A stretch of 6,215 bases of DNA from an uncultured Allomuricauda sp. (lineage in GTDB: Bacteria; Bacteroidota; Bacteroidia; Flavobacteriales; Flavobacteriaceae), in assembly GCA_937911965.1 (NCBI GenBank), contig CALDPL010000383.1, positions 1-6,215 on the forward strand, given 5' to 3'. Under the pieces are notes generated by a model that had not been told where the DNA came from, searched no databases, and saw only the letters and a list, made by a program, of their open reading frames with translations. Shown here piece by piece: positions 1 to 6,215 of this stretch; position 1 is the first letter of the stretch; every line of letters begins with the position of its first letter. The position numbers and the translations under genes are program-made.

Positions 1-249
1 CTGCCACTTGCTTTTTACACTTCCATTTCTATTCTCATAATCCACCGCCAATATATACACCCCCGGAGTGAGAGGTTGCCAAACCTCAGCCGGGATAAGC
101 AGTGATGTACTTTCCATAGCGTTCTCGGTCTGGTACAACACATTTCCCCATTTACTCAACAACCGGGCAGAACGAATGGCTCTACACCGAGGCGCAAAGA
201 GCGGTAGATCTTCATTGATCCCATCCCCATTGGGGGAAAAAATATTACA
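1..249 (-). other. CHU_C / gliding-motility-associated C-terminal sorting domain (partial)
   Basis: From about residue 1335 the protein reads FSPNGDGIN, then LLSKWGNVLYQ, then LTPGVYILAVDYE and GSVKSKWQ at the window edge. These are the three landmarks of the CHU_C domain (PNGDG start, RWGN-like strand, final P-x-GxY-x-L-x-Y hairpin). The domain is a known type B signal for type IX secretion. In most family members only a short last strand follows this point, so few residues are likely missing. Confidence 0.85.
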
Positions 250-3200
250 TAGGGTTCCCGGATCCACACATTGGCTCATGTTGACCTGAATGCTGACCAG
301 GGCCGTATTGTTATCGGCAATCCCATCATTGGGAAAGGATGAGACCAGGTTTGCCCTGTTTTCCAGGGTCCCTCCCGAAACGGCCACGGCGACCAGTTCC
401 AAGGTAACGGTCTGTTCAGGTCCCAGTTCGGCTATGGTCCACTCTCCACTGATTGCATCATAGGTCCCAAGGGAGGGGGTACCCGATACATATTCAAAAC
501 CTTCTTCCAATCGATCGCTGACCACAATGTCAAGGACCCGATCCATGGTGGTATTCTCCACGGTGATGGTAAAGCTCACCCGATCTCCCATCATCACCAC
601 ATCCCTATCGACGACCTTGGTGATTGCAAGATCGATATCCTCGGGGTTGCATTCCGGGGTCAGGAAGGGATCGCAGGGATCCAAGGGATTTGAGGGACCC
701 ACGGGTACCGCTGGAGTAGCGGGGTCGTCCACACCCAAGACTTCCTCCCCATCGGTCAGGCCATCCCCATCGGTGTCCGGGTTGGTGGGGTCTGTCCCCA
801 ATTCCAATTCCTCGGTGTCCAACAGGCCATCCCCATCGGTGTCGACCATACAGTCACTGACCGAAATGGTGACCTCCACCGAAGTATTGGAACAAGGGGC
901 CTCCGCCCCTGTGGTGGCATATCGGAACACATAGTCTCCTGAAGGCATTCCCTCAAAATCGACCCGGTTCTCACCATCGATGGCCAAACTTCCATTGGAG
1001 GGATCCATGACCAGGGTCCAAACCCCCACATCCGCACCGCTCAAGGTGGCATCCAAATCCAGGGCATTTGGTCCACCAAGTCCTACAATATTGCAGGCGA
1101 CGGTATCGGTCGGCACCCCTGCAGAGGGCGTTTGGTGGACGGTGGCCACCACTTCGAACCGCTCTGCACTGGAACAGCCATTGGCCGTGGCCTCCACATA
1201 AAAAGAAGTTGTCTCGGTAAGGTTCCCGGTCTCATAGCTGCTGCCCATACCCAATAGGTTGCCCCCGCTGGGGGCATCGAACCAACGCAACAGTATGGTA
1301 CTTTCGTCCTCCACTTCGGCCACGGCCTGAAGGGTGACGGAGCCTTCCCCACAAATCGACGCTCCCTGGGTGGATTCGGGTACGACCTCAGGGGTATAGT
1401 TCCGCACCAAAAGGACTTCGACCACAGGACTGTGGCATAGGTTTGTCGCATCGTAATAAAAGCCGTAGAACAAGCCCGGTTCAACCACGCGGCTGGTGAT
1501 ATGGGCCGAGGTCTCCAAGGGATTGGAATCCACACTCCAGGTCAAAACGGTCCCCACTGGGGCCGAGATATCGGTCAGGTAATCGTTGAGATCTACATTG
1601 ATCACATCACAGAATACGTTGGGCTCAGAGGCGTCATAGGGCGGAGCGGAATTGCCCGCATTACAAGGACCCATACAATCCTGTACGGTCACGGTCAAGG
1701 TAACGCTCTGATTGGCGCAAGGCGCTACGGCCGTATTGGTGGTATAGGAAAATATATAATTGCCCAAGGGTTGCCCGTTGAATTCGACCCCATTGTCGGC
1801 ATCTATACCAACGGTATTGCCGATGGGCGCACTGACCAAGGCCCAACTTCCCGAATCTGCCCCTGAGAGCCTATTGTCCAAAACAAGGAAGCTGTCCCCA
1901 TTCGAACAGACCGAGGCATTGTTTACCGTCCCGGGCACGGGGGAATTGTTTTGAACCAGGGTGACTTCCAGAACAGGGCCGGCACAATCGTTGCCCGCAT
2001 CATAGAAAAACCCATAATAGGTTCCCGGGGCACTCACAATTCCGGACACCAAATAATCCCCGCTCACCGAAGTATCGGAATTCGTACTCCATCGCAGAAC
2101 GGTTCCACTGGGAGCGGCCCCAAGTACATATAGATTCAAATTCTGGGTAAACCCACCACAGAATGCGGTTTCCACCCCAACATCCAGGACAGGGGCGGTA
2201 TTCCCGGCAAAACAACTGCTCTTGATGGAAGTATCGGTGGTAACATTCCCGTCACCATTCACATTGGAAAGAAAGACGGACAGCGTTATGGTACCATCCA
2301 AAAGACCGCTGAGGTCAATCCCGGAAATCTGTTGATTCTGTGAGCTTATAGTCCCAGCCCCTGTCACATCGGTGCCACCCCCATCACTGCTAAAGGTATA
2401 ATCATAGGCCGCACCAAGCTCGGCCCCTGAAAATGTGAAACCCACCGCTGCCATATTGGTTGTGATAATGGGGTCCTGATTTATGGAAACCGTATATCCG
2501 GAAGGTACAGCAGTGTTCTTGGTCACTTGATCTCCAACCGCTGTACCGGTACCATTTGCATTGGTAAGGGTGACCGAAAGGTCAATGGTACCATCCTCGA
2601 GTCCGGTTAGATTGATCGGTCCGATCTGTTGGTTGACCAAAGTAATCTGGTTACTATCAGAAACATCGGTCCCTCCCCCGTCACTGCTAAAAGTATAATT
2701 ATAGGTCGCACCGACCTCAGCCCCTGTAATGGTAAAGCTGACAGCATCCATATTGTTTGAATCAATGGATATTTGATCAATTGAGACCGTATAACCATCT
2801 GGAACTGAAGTGTTCTTGAGTACGAATGCTGACGTAGGGTTCCCCTCGGTACCCAAAATATTGCTCAAAATTACGGTAAAGGTAATGGTTCCGTCCTCCA
2901 GGGTATTTAGCTCCTCCGAAAGGTTCAGGGTTGTAGCGAGTAATGGACCACCACTTCCAGTGATCGGTGTGCCGCCCCCAGAACTTGAAATTGTATAGTC
3001 GTAAAGAGACAAGAGTGGAATTCCACTGATTGTAAATCCAATGTCACCTACATTCGTCTGATTGATAATGTCTTCGTTTATAGCCACCGTATACCCATCA
3101 GGTGGTACGTCATCCTCACTCTCGATGGTAATGGTCACGGGATCTGTGGATCCGACCGAATATCCTATACCAGGCTCCAAAGTTATTATGACGGTTTCAT

Positions 3201-4251
3201 CTTCTTCGGTAAGGGTATCATTGATGGGTGTGACCAATATCGTAATCTCCTGTTGGCCATTGGCAATTGTCTCACTCCCCGACAGCTCATTATAATCAGT
3301 TCCATTTATGGCAGTACCCCCAATTGAATAATTCACAACAATGCCACTTCCCGTATTGTTGACCAAATCAAGGCCAATTGTAAAACTTCCAGAGACAACT
3401 CCCAGTTCCACAGCAGTATCTGAAGAACTGGAAATGTTGGCAACCGGCACTTCATCATCCAAATTCTCAACACTAACGGCCTGGGAGGCAAGCCCCGTGA
3501 ACAGCGAATCGCTCGTGTTGTTCACACTGACCGTGATGTCGTAAGTCTGGGTGCCGTCCAAGACGGTATCGTCCAACCCGACGACCGTAACGGTTTGAGG
3601 AATATTATAGTTTAATGGGGTGAAAGTCAATTGGGCCAAATCCACGGTGCCCTCTCCCAAATCCCCCGATACCACATCAAAGATCACATCGGTCATGGGC
3701 CCGCTGTCCAATACAACGGTAAAACTGTCCGCGGCCCCGTTCTCGGAGGTCTGGGTATTCCCAGCTGATTGCTCTATGGTGAAACCCGCCACATCGTCAC
3801 TTTCTATGATTACTGTAGCGGAGTTGTTTACCGGGTCCACTGTATAGGAGGGGTCAGGGACAATGTTGAAAATCACCGTTTCCTGCAATTCCACCAAATC
3901 GTCATCAATCGGAACAACTGCCAAGGTAATGGAACCGGAACCTGATATTAATGGCACCTCCACAGCTGTTGAAATTGCCGAATAATCGGTTCCTTCGATA
4001 GCAGTACTCGAACCATCCAACTCAAGATTTACCAATAGATCAATTGCCTCTACATCTGCACCCGTGACACTAATAGTGAACTCTCCGTCGACAGAACCAT
4101 CTTCCATGGCAGAAGTTTGTGTAGCTGTAATGGAAACTGTCTGCCCAAACCCCATTCCCATACCAAAGATTAACAATAAAAGTACTTGGAAACCCTGTTT
4201 CCAATACTTGGGGAAGGAGTCAAAAAAGGTGTTTTTTAGGGAGGGGCACAT
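1..4251 (-). CDS. Giant mosaic surface protein with C-terminal CHU_C type IX secretion domain (3' end off window)
   Basis: One reading frame stays open for all 1417 codons from ATG 4251 to base 1, with no stop, so the C-terminus lies just outside. Domains by residue: signal peptide 1-37; Calx-beta 38-153 (GTDY at 87-90, acidic IDDD-x-VE at 115-121); unnamed beta repeat 154-267; Calx-beta 268-381; three tandem Ig-like repeats 382-677; cysteine-bearing A-B-A'-C-B' block 678-1137; thrombospondin-3-like loops 1137-1177; DUF11 about 1205-1323; CHU_C from about 1335. CHU_C domains are known signals for type IX export and attachment to the cell surface, and Calx-beta and TSP3 units usually bind calcium. 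I infer an adhesin-like or matrix role; no catalytic domain is visible. A GTG directly precedes the ATG in frame (4252-4254), but ATG is preferred. No good Shine-Dalgarno is present. It may be transcribed from its own promoter in the gap after fabD. Confidence 0.9.
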   Translation of the reverse strand, partial: MCPSLKNTFFDSFPKYWKQGFQVLLLLIFGMGMGFGQTVSITATQTSAMEDGSVDGEFTISVTGADVEAIDLLVNLELDGSSTAIEGTDYSAISTAVEVPLISGSGSITLAVVPIDDDLVELQETVIFNIVPDPSYTVDPVNNSATVIIESDDVAGFTIEQSAGNTQTSENGAADSFTVVLDSGPMTDVIFDVVSGDLGEGTVDLAQLTFTPLNYNIPQTVTVVGLDDTVLDGTQTYDITVSVNNTSDSLFTGLASQAVSVENLDDEVPVANISSSSDTAVELGVVSGSFTIGLDLVNNTGSGIVVNYSIGGTAINGTDYNELSGSETIANGQQEITILVTPINDTLTEEDETVIITLEPGIGYSVGSTDPVTITIESEDDVPPDGYTVAINEDIINQTNVGDIGFTISGIPLLSLYDYTISSSGGGTPITGSGGPLLATTLNLSEELNTLEDGTITFTVILSNILGTEGNPTSAFVLKNTSVPDGYTVSIDQISIDSNNMDAVSFTITGAEVGATYNYTFSSDGGGTDVSDSNQITLVNQQIGPINLTGLEDGTIDLSVTLTNANGTGTAVGDQVTKNTAVPSGYTVSINQDPIITTNMAAVGFTFSGAELGAAYDYTFSSDGGGTDVTGAGTISSQNQQISGIDLSGLLDGTITLSVFLSNVNGDGNVTTDTSIKSSCFAGNTAPVLDVGVETAFCGGFTQNLNLYVLGAAPSGTVLRWSTNSDTSVSGDYLVSGIVSAPGTYYGFFYDAGNDCAGPVLEVTLVQNNSPVPGTVNNASVCSNGDSFLVLDNRLSGADSGSWALVSAPIGNTVGIDADNGVEFNGQPLGNYIFSYTTNTAVAPCANQSVTLTVTVQDCMGPCNAGNSAPPYDASEPNVFCDVINVDLNDYLTDISAPVGTVLTWSVDSNPLETSAHITSRVVEPGLFYGFYYDATNLCHSPVVEVLLVRNYTPEVVPESTQGASICGEGSVTLQAVAEVEDESTILLRWFDAPSGGNLLGMGSSYETGNLTETTSFYVEATANGCSSAERFEVVATVHQTPSAGVPTDTVACNIVGLGGPNALDLDATLSGADVGVWTLVMDPSNGSLAIDGENRVDFEGMPSGDYVFRYATTGAEAPCSNTSVEVTISVSDCMVDTDGDGLLDTEELELGTDPTNPDTDGDGLTDGEEVLGVDDPATPAVPVGPSNPLDPCDPFLTPECNPEDIDLAITKVVDRDVVMMGDRVSFTITVENTTMDRVLDIVVSDRLEEGFEYVSGTPSLGTYDAISGEWTIAELGPEQTVTLELVAVAVSGGTLENRANLVSSFPNDGIADNNTALVSIQVNMSQCVDPGTLCNIFSPNGDGINEDLPLFAPRCRAIRSARLLSKWGNVLYQTENAMESTSLLIPAEVWQPLTPGVYILAVDYENRNGSVKSKWQ
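757..843 (-). repeat. Two thrombospondin type 3-like calcium loops with a 21-base direct repeat
   Basis: Bases 757-777 and 823-843 are identical over 21 bases, 66 bases (22 codons) apart, and encode DTDGDGL twice (residues 1137-1143 and 1159-1165). Each is followed by an acidic GEE/TEE helix start. DxDxDGxxD-type loops bind calcium in the thrombospondin type 3 family. The pair sits between the cysteine-rich block and the DUF11 domain and probably forms a rigid calcium-dependent linker. Confidence 0.8.
841..2220 (-). repeat. Duplicated cysteine-bearing modules A-B-A'-C-B' in the surface protein
   Basis: Module A (residues about 678-771) and A' (about 862-955) share AGN-x-AP near the start, P-x-GTVL-W-S in the middle, G-x-(Y/F)YGF-YDA-N near the end and three cysteines each. 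Module B (772-859) and B' (about 1046-1134) share LSGAD-G-W-LV, a G-x-P-x-G-x-Y-F-Y segment and APC-x-N ending DCM. Between A' and B' sits module C (about 957-1038), an Ig-like unit with LRWFDAPSGG, TTSFYVEA and NGCSS, resembling the Ig-like domains common in CHU_C proteins. The cysteines suggest disulfides within each module; that pairing is inferred. Confidence 0.8.
2221..3108 (-). repeat. Three tandem Ig-like repeats of about 99 residues in the surface protein
   Basis: Copies cover residues 382-482 (bases 2806-3108), 483-581 (2509-2805) and 582-677 (2221-2508). Each starts VP-x-GYTV-I, has a central tyrosine/serine strand with SS-x-GGGT, then an L-x-DGTI-x-L/F-x-V-x-L strand, and copies 1 and 2 end KNT before the next VP. 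Copies 2 and 3 are clearly closest, sharing YTFSSDGGGTDV in exact register 99 residues apart, and the DNA is also similar there. Copy 1 is more divergent. Such repeats are common as stalk units in large Bacteroidota surface proteins. Confidence 0.85.
4141..4251 (-). other. Signal peptide of the giant surface protein
   Basis: The first 37 residues have a long N-region with Lys15 and Lys18, then a hydrophobic core (VLLLLIF, residues 23-29), a glycine/methionine-rich stretch and the ending GFGQ. Cleavage after Gln37 would leave a mature protein starting TVSITATQ, directly at the first Calx-beta domain. Export by Sec to the periplasm is the expected first step before type IX secretion. The exact cleavage site is inferred. 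Confidence 0.8.
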
Positions 4252-4287
4252 CACCTAATATCGGTTTTCAGTATAGTTCTATATTCT

Positions 4288-4319
4288 CAAATTTGGGTCG
4301 AAGATCTGGGAACTACCAA
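4288..4319 (-). promoter_or_regulatory. Possible promoter for the giant surface protein
   Basis: Read on the minus strand, CAAATTTG (4288-4295) matches the Bacteroidota -7 consensus TAnnTTTG except at the first base, and a TTG (4317-4319) lies 21 bases upstream where the -33 element is expected. The predicted start of transcription would leave a leader of about 30 bases before ATG 4251. No other gene-sized frame is found in this gap. The match is imperfect. Confidence 0.3.
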
Positions 4320-4325
4320 TATTAC

Positions 4326-4350
4326 GAAAAAGCCCCTTAACCGGGTAAGC
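4326..4350 (-). terminator. Possible weak terminator after fabD
   Basis: On the minus strand about 50 bases past the fabD stop, GCTTACCC and GGGGC can pair (GC plus CCC with GGG and GC, three bases bulged, loop GGTTAA) and are followed directly by a run of five T. The stem is short and imperfect, so termination may be partial. Confidence 0.3.
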
Positions 4351-4398
4351 AATCTGTTTAAATCAATCTTTAATCGGATGAACTGTTTTGAGCCTTCC

Positions 4399-5280
4399 CT
4401 AGATGGCGGCCGATGCCGTTTCCACCTCGGGACTTATCTTTTTCACCAAGCCTTGGAGAACCTTGCCGGGGCCTACTTCCACAAAGGACTTTGCCCCGTC
4501 CCTCACCATTTGCTGGACACTCTGTGTCCATTTGACCGGAGCGGTCAACTGCAGGATGAGGTTCTTTTTGATCTTATCGGGATCCGATACGGCCTGGGCC
4601 CCCACATTCTGGTATATGGGACAGCTCGGTACATGAAAGCGCGTGGTCTCAATGGCAGCCGCGAGTTCCTCCCGGGCAGGTTCCATCAAAGGGGAATGGA
4701 AAGCCCCTCCAACGGGCAACAACAAAGCCCGCTTTGCCCCGGCCTCCTTCATTTTTTCGCAGGCCAGGTTCACGGCATCCACCTCTCCGGAAATCACCAA
4801 TTGTCCCGGACAGTTGTAGTTGGCCGGCACCACGACCCCTTTTGCTTTTTCACACAGTTCCTCCACAAGTCCATCTTCCAACCCAAGAATGGCAGCCATG
4901 GTCCCGGGTTTGAGCTCACAGGCCTTTTGCATGGCCAGTGCCCTTTGGGACACCAGTCTGAGCCCGTCCTCAAAATCCAGGCAGCCGTTGGCCACCAAGG
5001 CGGAAAATTCCCCAAGGGAATGTCCGGCCACCATATCGGGCCTGAATTCCCCTCCCAGGACCTTTCCCAAGATCACGGAATGCAGAAAGATGGCAGGTTG
5101 GGTGACCTTGGTCTGTTTCAGATCTTCGGGACTTCCCCCGAACATGATATCGGTTATGGAAAATCCCAAAATATCATTGGCGGTTTCAAATAGGTCCCTG
5201 GCCAAGGAATGATTCTGGTGGAGTTCCTGCCCCATACCGACAAACTGGGCCCCCTGTCCTGGAAAAACATATGCCTTCAT
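4399..5280 (-). CDS. fabD: Malonyl-CoA:acyl carrier protein transacylase (FabD)
   Basis: FabD moves malonyl groups from CoA to acyl carrier protein, supplying the extender unit for type II fatty-acid synthesis in the cytoplasm. Numbered from the MKAYVFPGQGAQ start, the 293-residue product shows the full catalytic set: the oxyanion Gln9 in GQGAQ, nucleophile Ser88 in GHSLGEFSAL, malonate-binding Arg113 in QRALAM, catalytic His195 in GAFHSPLM, and Gln244 in LQLTAPVKW, with a closing VGPGKVLQGL. Length fits the family (about 290-310). I chose ATG 5280 because homologues typically start MKAY-FPGQG and because the putative promoter lies only about 10 bases above the alternative in-frame ATG at 5298, which would add six residues. 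Stop is TAG 4399-4401. It is separated from the upstream carbonic anhydrase gene by about 100 bases and may form its own transcript. Confidence 0.96.
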   Translation of the reverse strand: MKAYVFPGQGAQFVGMGQELHQNHSLARDLFETANDILGFSITDIMFGGSPEDLKQTKVTQPAIFLHSVILGKVLGGEFRPDMVAGHSLGEFSALVANGCLDFEDGLRLVSQRALAMQKACELKPGTMAAILGLEDGLVEELCEKAKGVVVPANYNCPGQLVISGEVDAVNLACEKMKEAGAKRALLLPVGGAFHSPLMEPAREELAAAIETTRFHVPSCPIYQNVGAQAVSDPDKIKKNLILQLTAPVKWTQSVQQMVRDGAKSFVEVGPGKVLQGLVKKISPEVETASAAI

Positions 5281-5308
5281 ACTGCGTTCATTATTCATTA
5301 AAGTTGGT

Positions 5309-5316
5309 CAAAAATA
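5309..5316 (-). promoter_or_regulatory. Bacteroidota-type -7 promoter box upstream of fabD
   Basis: The minus strand reads TATTTTTG, an exact match to the TAnnTTTG -7 consensus of Bacteroidota. Transcription would begin near 5302, giving a leader of about 20 bases to ATG 5280 but almost none to ATG 5298. No clear TTG or TTTG element is present at the expected -33 distance, so strength is uncertain. Confidence 0.45.
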
Positions 5317-5386
5317 GGGATATTTTGGTTTTTGGGAAGTTGTCGGGAACATAATGCCGCGATAATGGATGTGCTCCTTGACCTAT

Positions 5387-5899
5387 CTATTCCTTGAACC
5401 AGCCCGAATAGGTCACATAATTGTTGGCGATCCGGTCTATTTCCCCCTCGCTGAGTTCGGGACTGATGTCCTTGATCTTTTTGGCCGGCATGCCCGCATA
5501 GATGCTGTTGGCCTCGACTTGGGTCCCCTTGGTGAGGACGGCCCCTGCCGCAATGATCGAATTGCTGCCCACCACGCAATCGTCCATGACGATGCTCCCC
5601 ATGCCCACCAACACATTGTCCTTTATGGTACAGCCGTGGACTATGGCATTGTGCCCAATGGAAACATTGTTGCCGATCTCGGTTGGGGACTTTTGATAGG
5701 TGCAATGGATCACGGCCCCGTCCTGTACGTTCACCTTGTTCCCCATTTTGATATAGTGCACATCCCCTCTAACCACGGCATTGAACCATACCGAGCATTG
5801 GTCCCCCATGCTTACCTCCCCAACTACGGTCGCATTCTCCGCGATATAACAGTCTTCTCCAAATTGCGGGGTCTTCCCCCTGACGGATTTGATCAACAT
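5387..5899 (-). CDS. Gamma-class carbonic anhydrase-like hexapeptide-repeat protein
   Basis: The 170-residue product is a complete left-handed beta-helix protein of the gamma carbonic anhydrase family, built from hexapeptide turns through about residue 140 and a short C-terminal helix. The residues that in Cam bind zinc and organise the site are all present: Arg44 and Asp46 (VVRGDV), Gln59 and Asp60 (NVQDG), and the zinc ligands His65, His83 (SIGH) and His88 (IVHG). The loop after His65 is short and lacks the acidic insertion of Cam, and the residue after RGD is Val rather than Glu, as in the CamH/YrdA/PaaY-like group. A trimeric metal-binding protein is expected; carbonic anhydrase activity is possible but not shown by sequence. 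It starts 12 bases after the LytTR gene ends and so is probably co-transcribed with it. Stop is TAG 5387-5389. Confidence 0.92.
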   Translation of the reverse strand: MLIKSVRGKTPQFGEDCYIAENATVVGEVSMGDQCSVWFNAVVRGDVHYIKMGNKVNVQDGAVIHCTYQKSPTEIGNNVSIGHNAIVHGCTIKDNVLVGMGSIVMDDCVVGSNSIIAAGAVLTKGTQVEANSIYAGMPAKKIKDISPELSEGEIDRIANNYVTYSGWFKE

Positions 5900-5911
5900 C
5901 TCTTTGATTTT

Positions 5912-6215
5912 TCATCGAAAATAAGCCAAAAGCTCGGCTTTTTTGGATGCCGATACGGAAAGTTCCTTCCCGTTGGACAAAACCACACTTCCCCCCTTGC
6001 CCCTTTTATAGCGGACCACCTCCCCCACGTTCACCAAATAGGATTTGTGTATCCGGGCAAAGGGGTGGGCCGCAAGGACCTGTTCAAAATATTTCAGGGT
6101 CTTGCTCACCACGATCTTCTTGTGCAATAGATGGATTTCCGTGTAATTGTCATCCGCTGCACAATAGAGGATATCGCCAACCTCCAGGACCTGGAACCCG
6201 TCCTGTTGGGGCAGG
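5912..6215 (-). CDS. LytTR-family DNA-binding regulator, C-terminal part (5' end off window)
   Basis: The frame is open from the right edge to TGA 5912-5914 and gives 100 residues, an almost complete LytTR DNA-binding domain. It shows the family's strand pattern: VGDILYCAADDNYTEIHL, then KTLKYFEQVL, then the hallmark RIHKSYLVN, then a basic KRGKGG turn, SNGKELSVS and the final KKAELL helix. LytTR domains bind direct-repeat DNA through beta-strand loops, and in Bacteroidota they usually sit behind a response-regulator receiver domain phosphorylated by a membrane histidine kinase. The receiver, if present, lies beyond the window, so a response regulator is inferred, not seen. A TTG at 6125-6127 could be mistaken for a start, but the conserved domain continues upstream of it, so the gene is truncated by the window. 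The next gene follows after 12 bases. Confidence 0.9.
   Translation of the reverse strand, partial: LPQQDGFQVLEVGDILYCAADDNYTEIHLLHKKIVVSKTLKYFEQVLAAHPFARIHKSYLVNVGEVVRYKRGKGGSVVLSNGKELSVSASKKAELLAYFR

Noticed and set aside
527..934. Plus-strand frame with a Ser/Pro/Val-rich, collagen-like product
   Set aside because: The composition is the antisense of the Asp/Gly-rich TSP3 loops and DUF11 start, so the apparent repeats are explained by the real gene.
1083..1535. Minus-strand frame of 150 codons inside the surface-protein gene, and similar shorter frames at 756-1037, 1661-1846, 2000-2215 and 2607-2798
   Set aside because: They are in other frames than the continuous large frame, which has clear domain structure throughout.
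4378..5193. Plus-strand frame of 271 codons opposite fabD
   Set aside because: It lies antisense to a gene with a complete catalytic motif set, and its translation shows no recognisable domain, being rich in His, Gly and Pro as expected of a shadow frame.
5347..5366. Repeated ATAATG sequence between the carbonic anhydrase and fabD genes, considered as a terminator or operator
   Set aside because: The two copies are direct rather than inverted, so they form no hairpin, and the match is too short to mean much.
5298..5705. Minus-strand frame of 135 codons overlapping the carbonic anhydrase gene
   Set aside because: It is an alternative frame of the clearly conserved hexapeptide protein, and its low-complexity His/Gly/Gln/Arg-rich product matches nothing I know.
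5369..6130. Plus-strand frame of 253 codons opposite the carbonic anhydrase and LytTR genes
   Set aside because: It spans two well-supported minus-strand genes and their junction, and its translation has no family signature.

Overview
The window looks like chromosomal DNA from a member of the Bacteroidota, most likely a flavobacterium. The evidence is a giant surface protein ending in a CHU_C / gliding-motility-associated C-terminal domain (a type IX secretion sorting signal), a signal peptide ending in Gln as is common in that phylum, weak or absent Shine-Dalgarno sequences, and a TAnnTTTG-type promoter box. I cannot name the species.

All supported genes lie on the minus strand. In transcription order (right to left) they are: (1) the C-terminal 100 residues of a LytTR-family DNA-binding regulator, cut by the right edge; (2) 12 bases later, a complete gamma-class carbonic anhydrase-like protein; (3) after a gap of about 90-110 bases with a good promoter box, fabD, the malonyl-CoA:ACP transacylase of fatty-acid synthesis; (4) after a gap of about 147 bases with a possible weak terminator and promoter, a huge mosaic secreted protein of at least 1417 residues that runs off the left edge, probably within a few residues of its stop. 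The large gene fills bases 1-4251 in one uninterrupted reading frame, which I checked codon by codon.

The large protein reads, from the N-terminus: signal peptide; Calx-beta; an unnamed beta repeat; Calx-beta; three tandem Ig-like repeats of about 99 residues; a cysteine-bearing block in the order A-B-A'-C-B'; two thrombospondin type 3-like calcium loops; a DUF11 domain; and the CHU_C sorting domain. This is the architecture of a cell-surface or adhesin-like protein exported by the type IX system.

The first three genes are a regulator tail and two metabolic genes of ordinary kind. I see no RNA gene, CRISPR array, insertion sequence or phage gene. I do not see an undescribed multi-gene system. 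The most distinctive feature is the internal duplication pattern of the surface protein, especially the identical cysteine spacing of its A modules.
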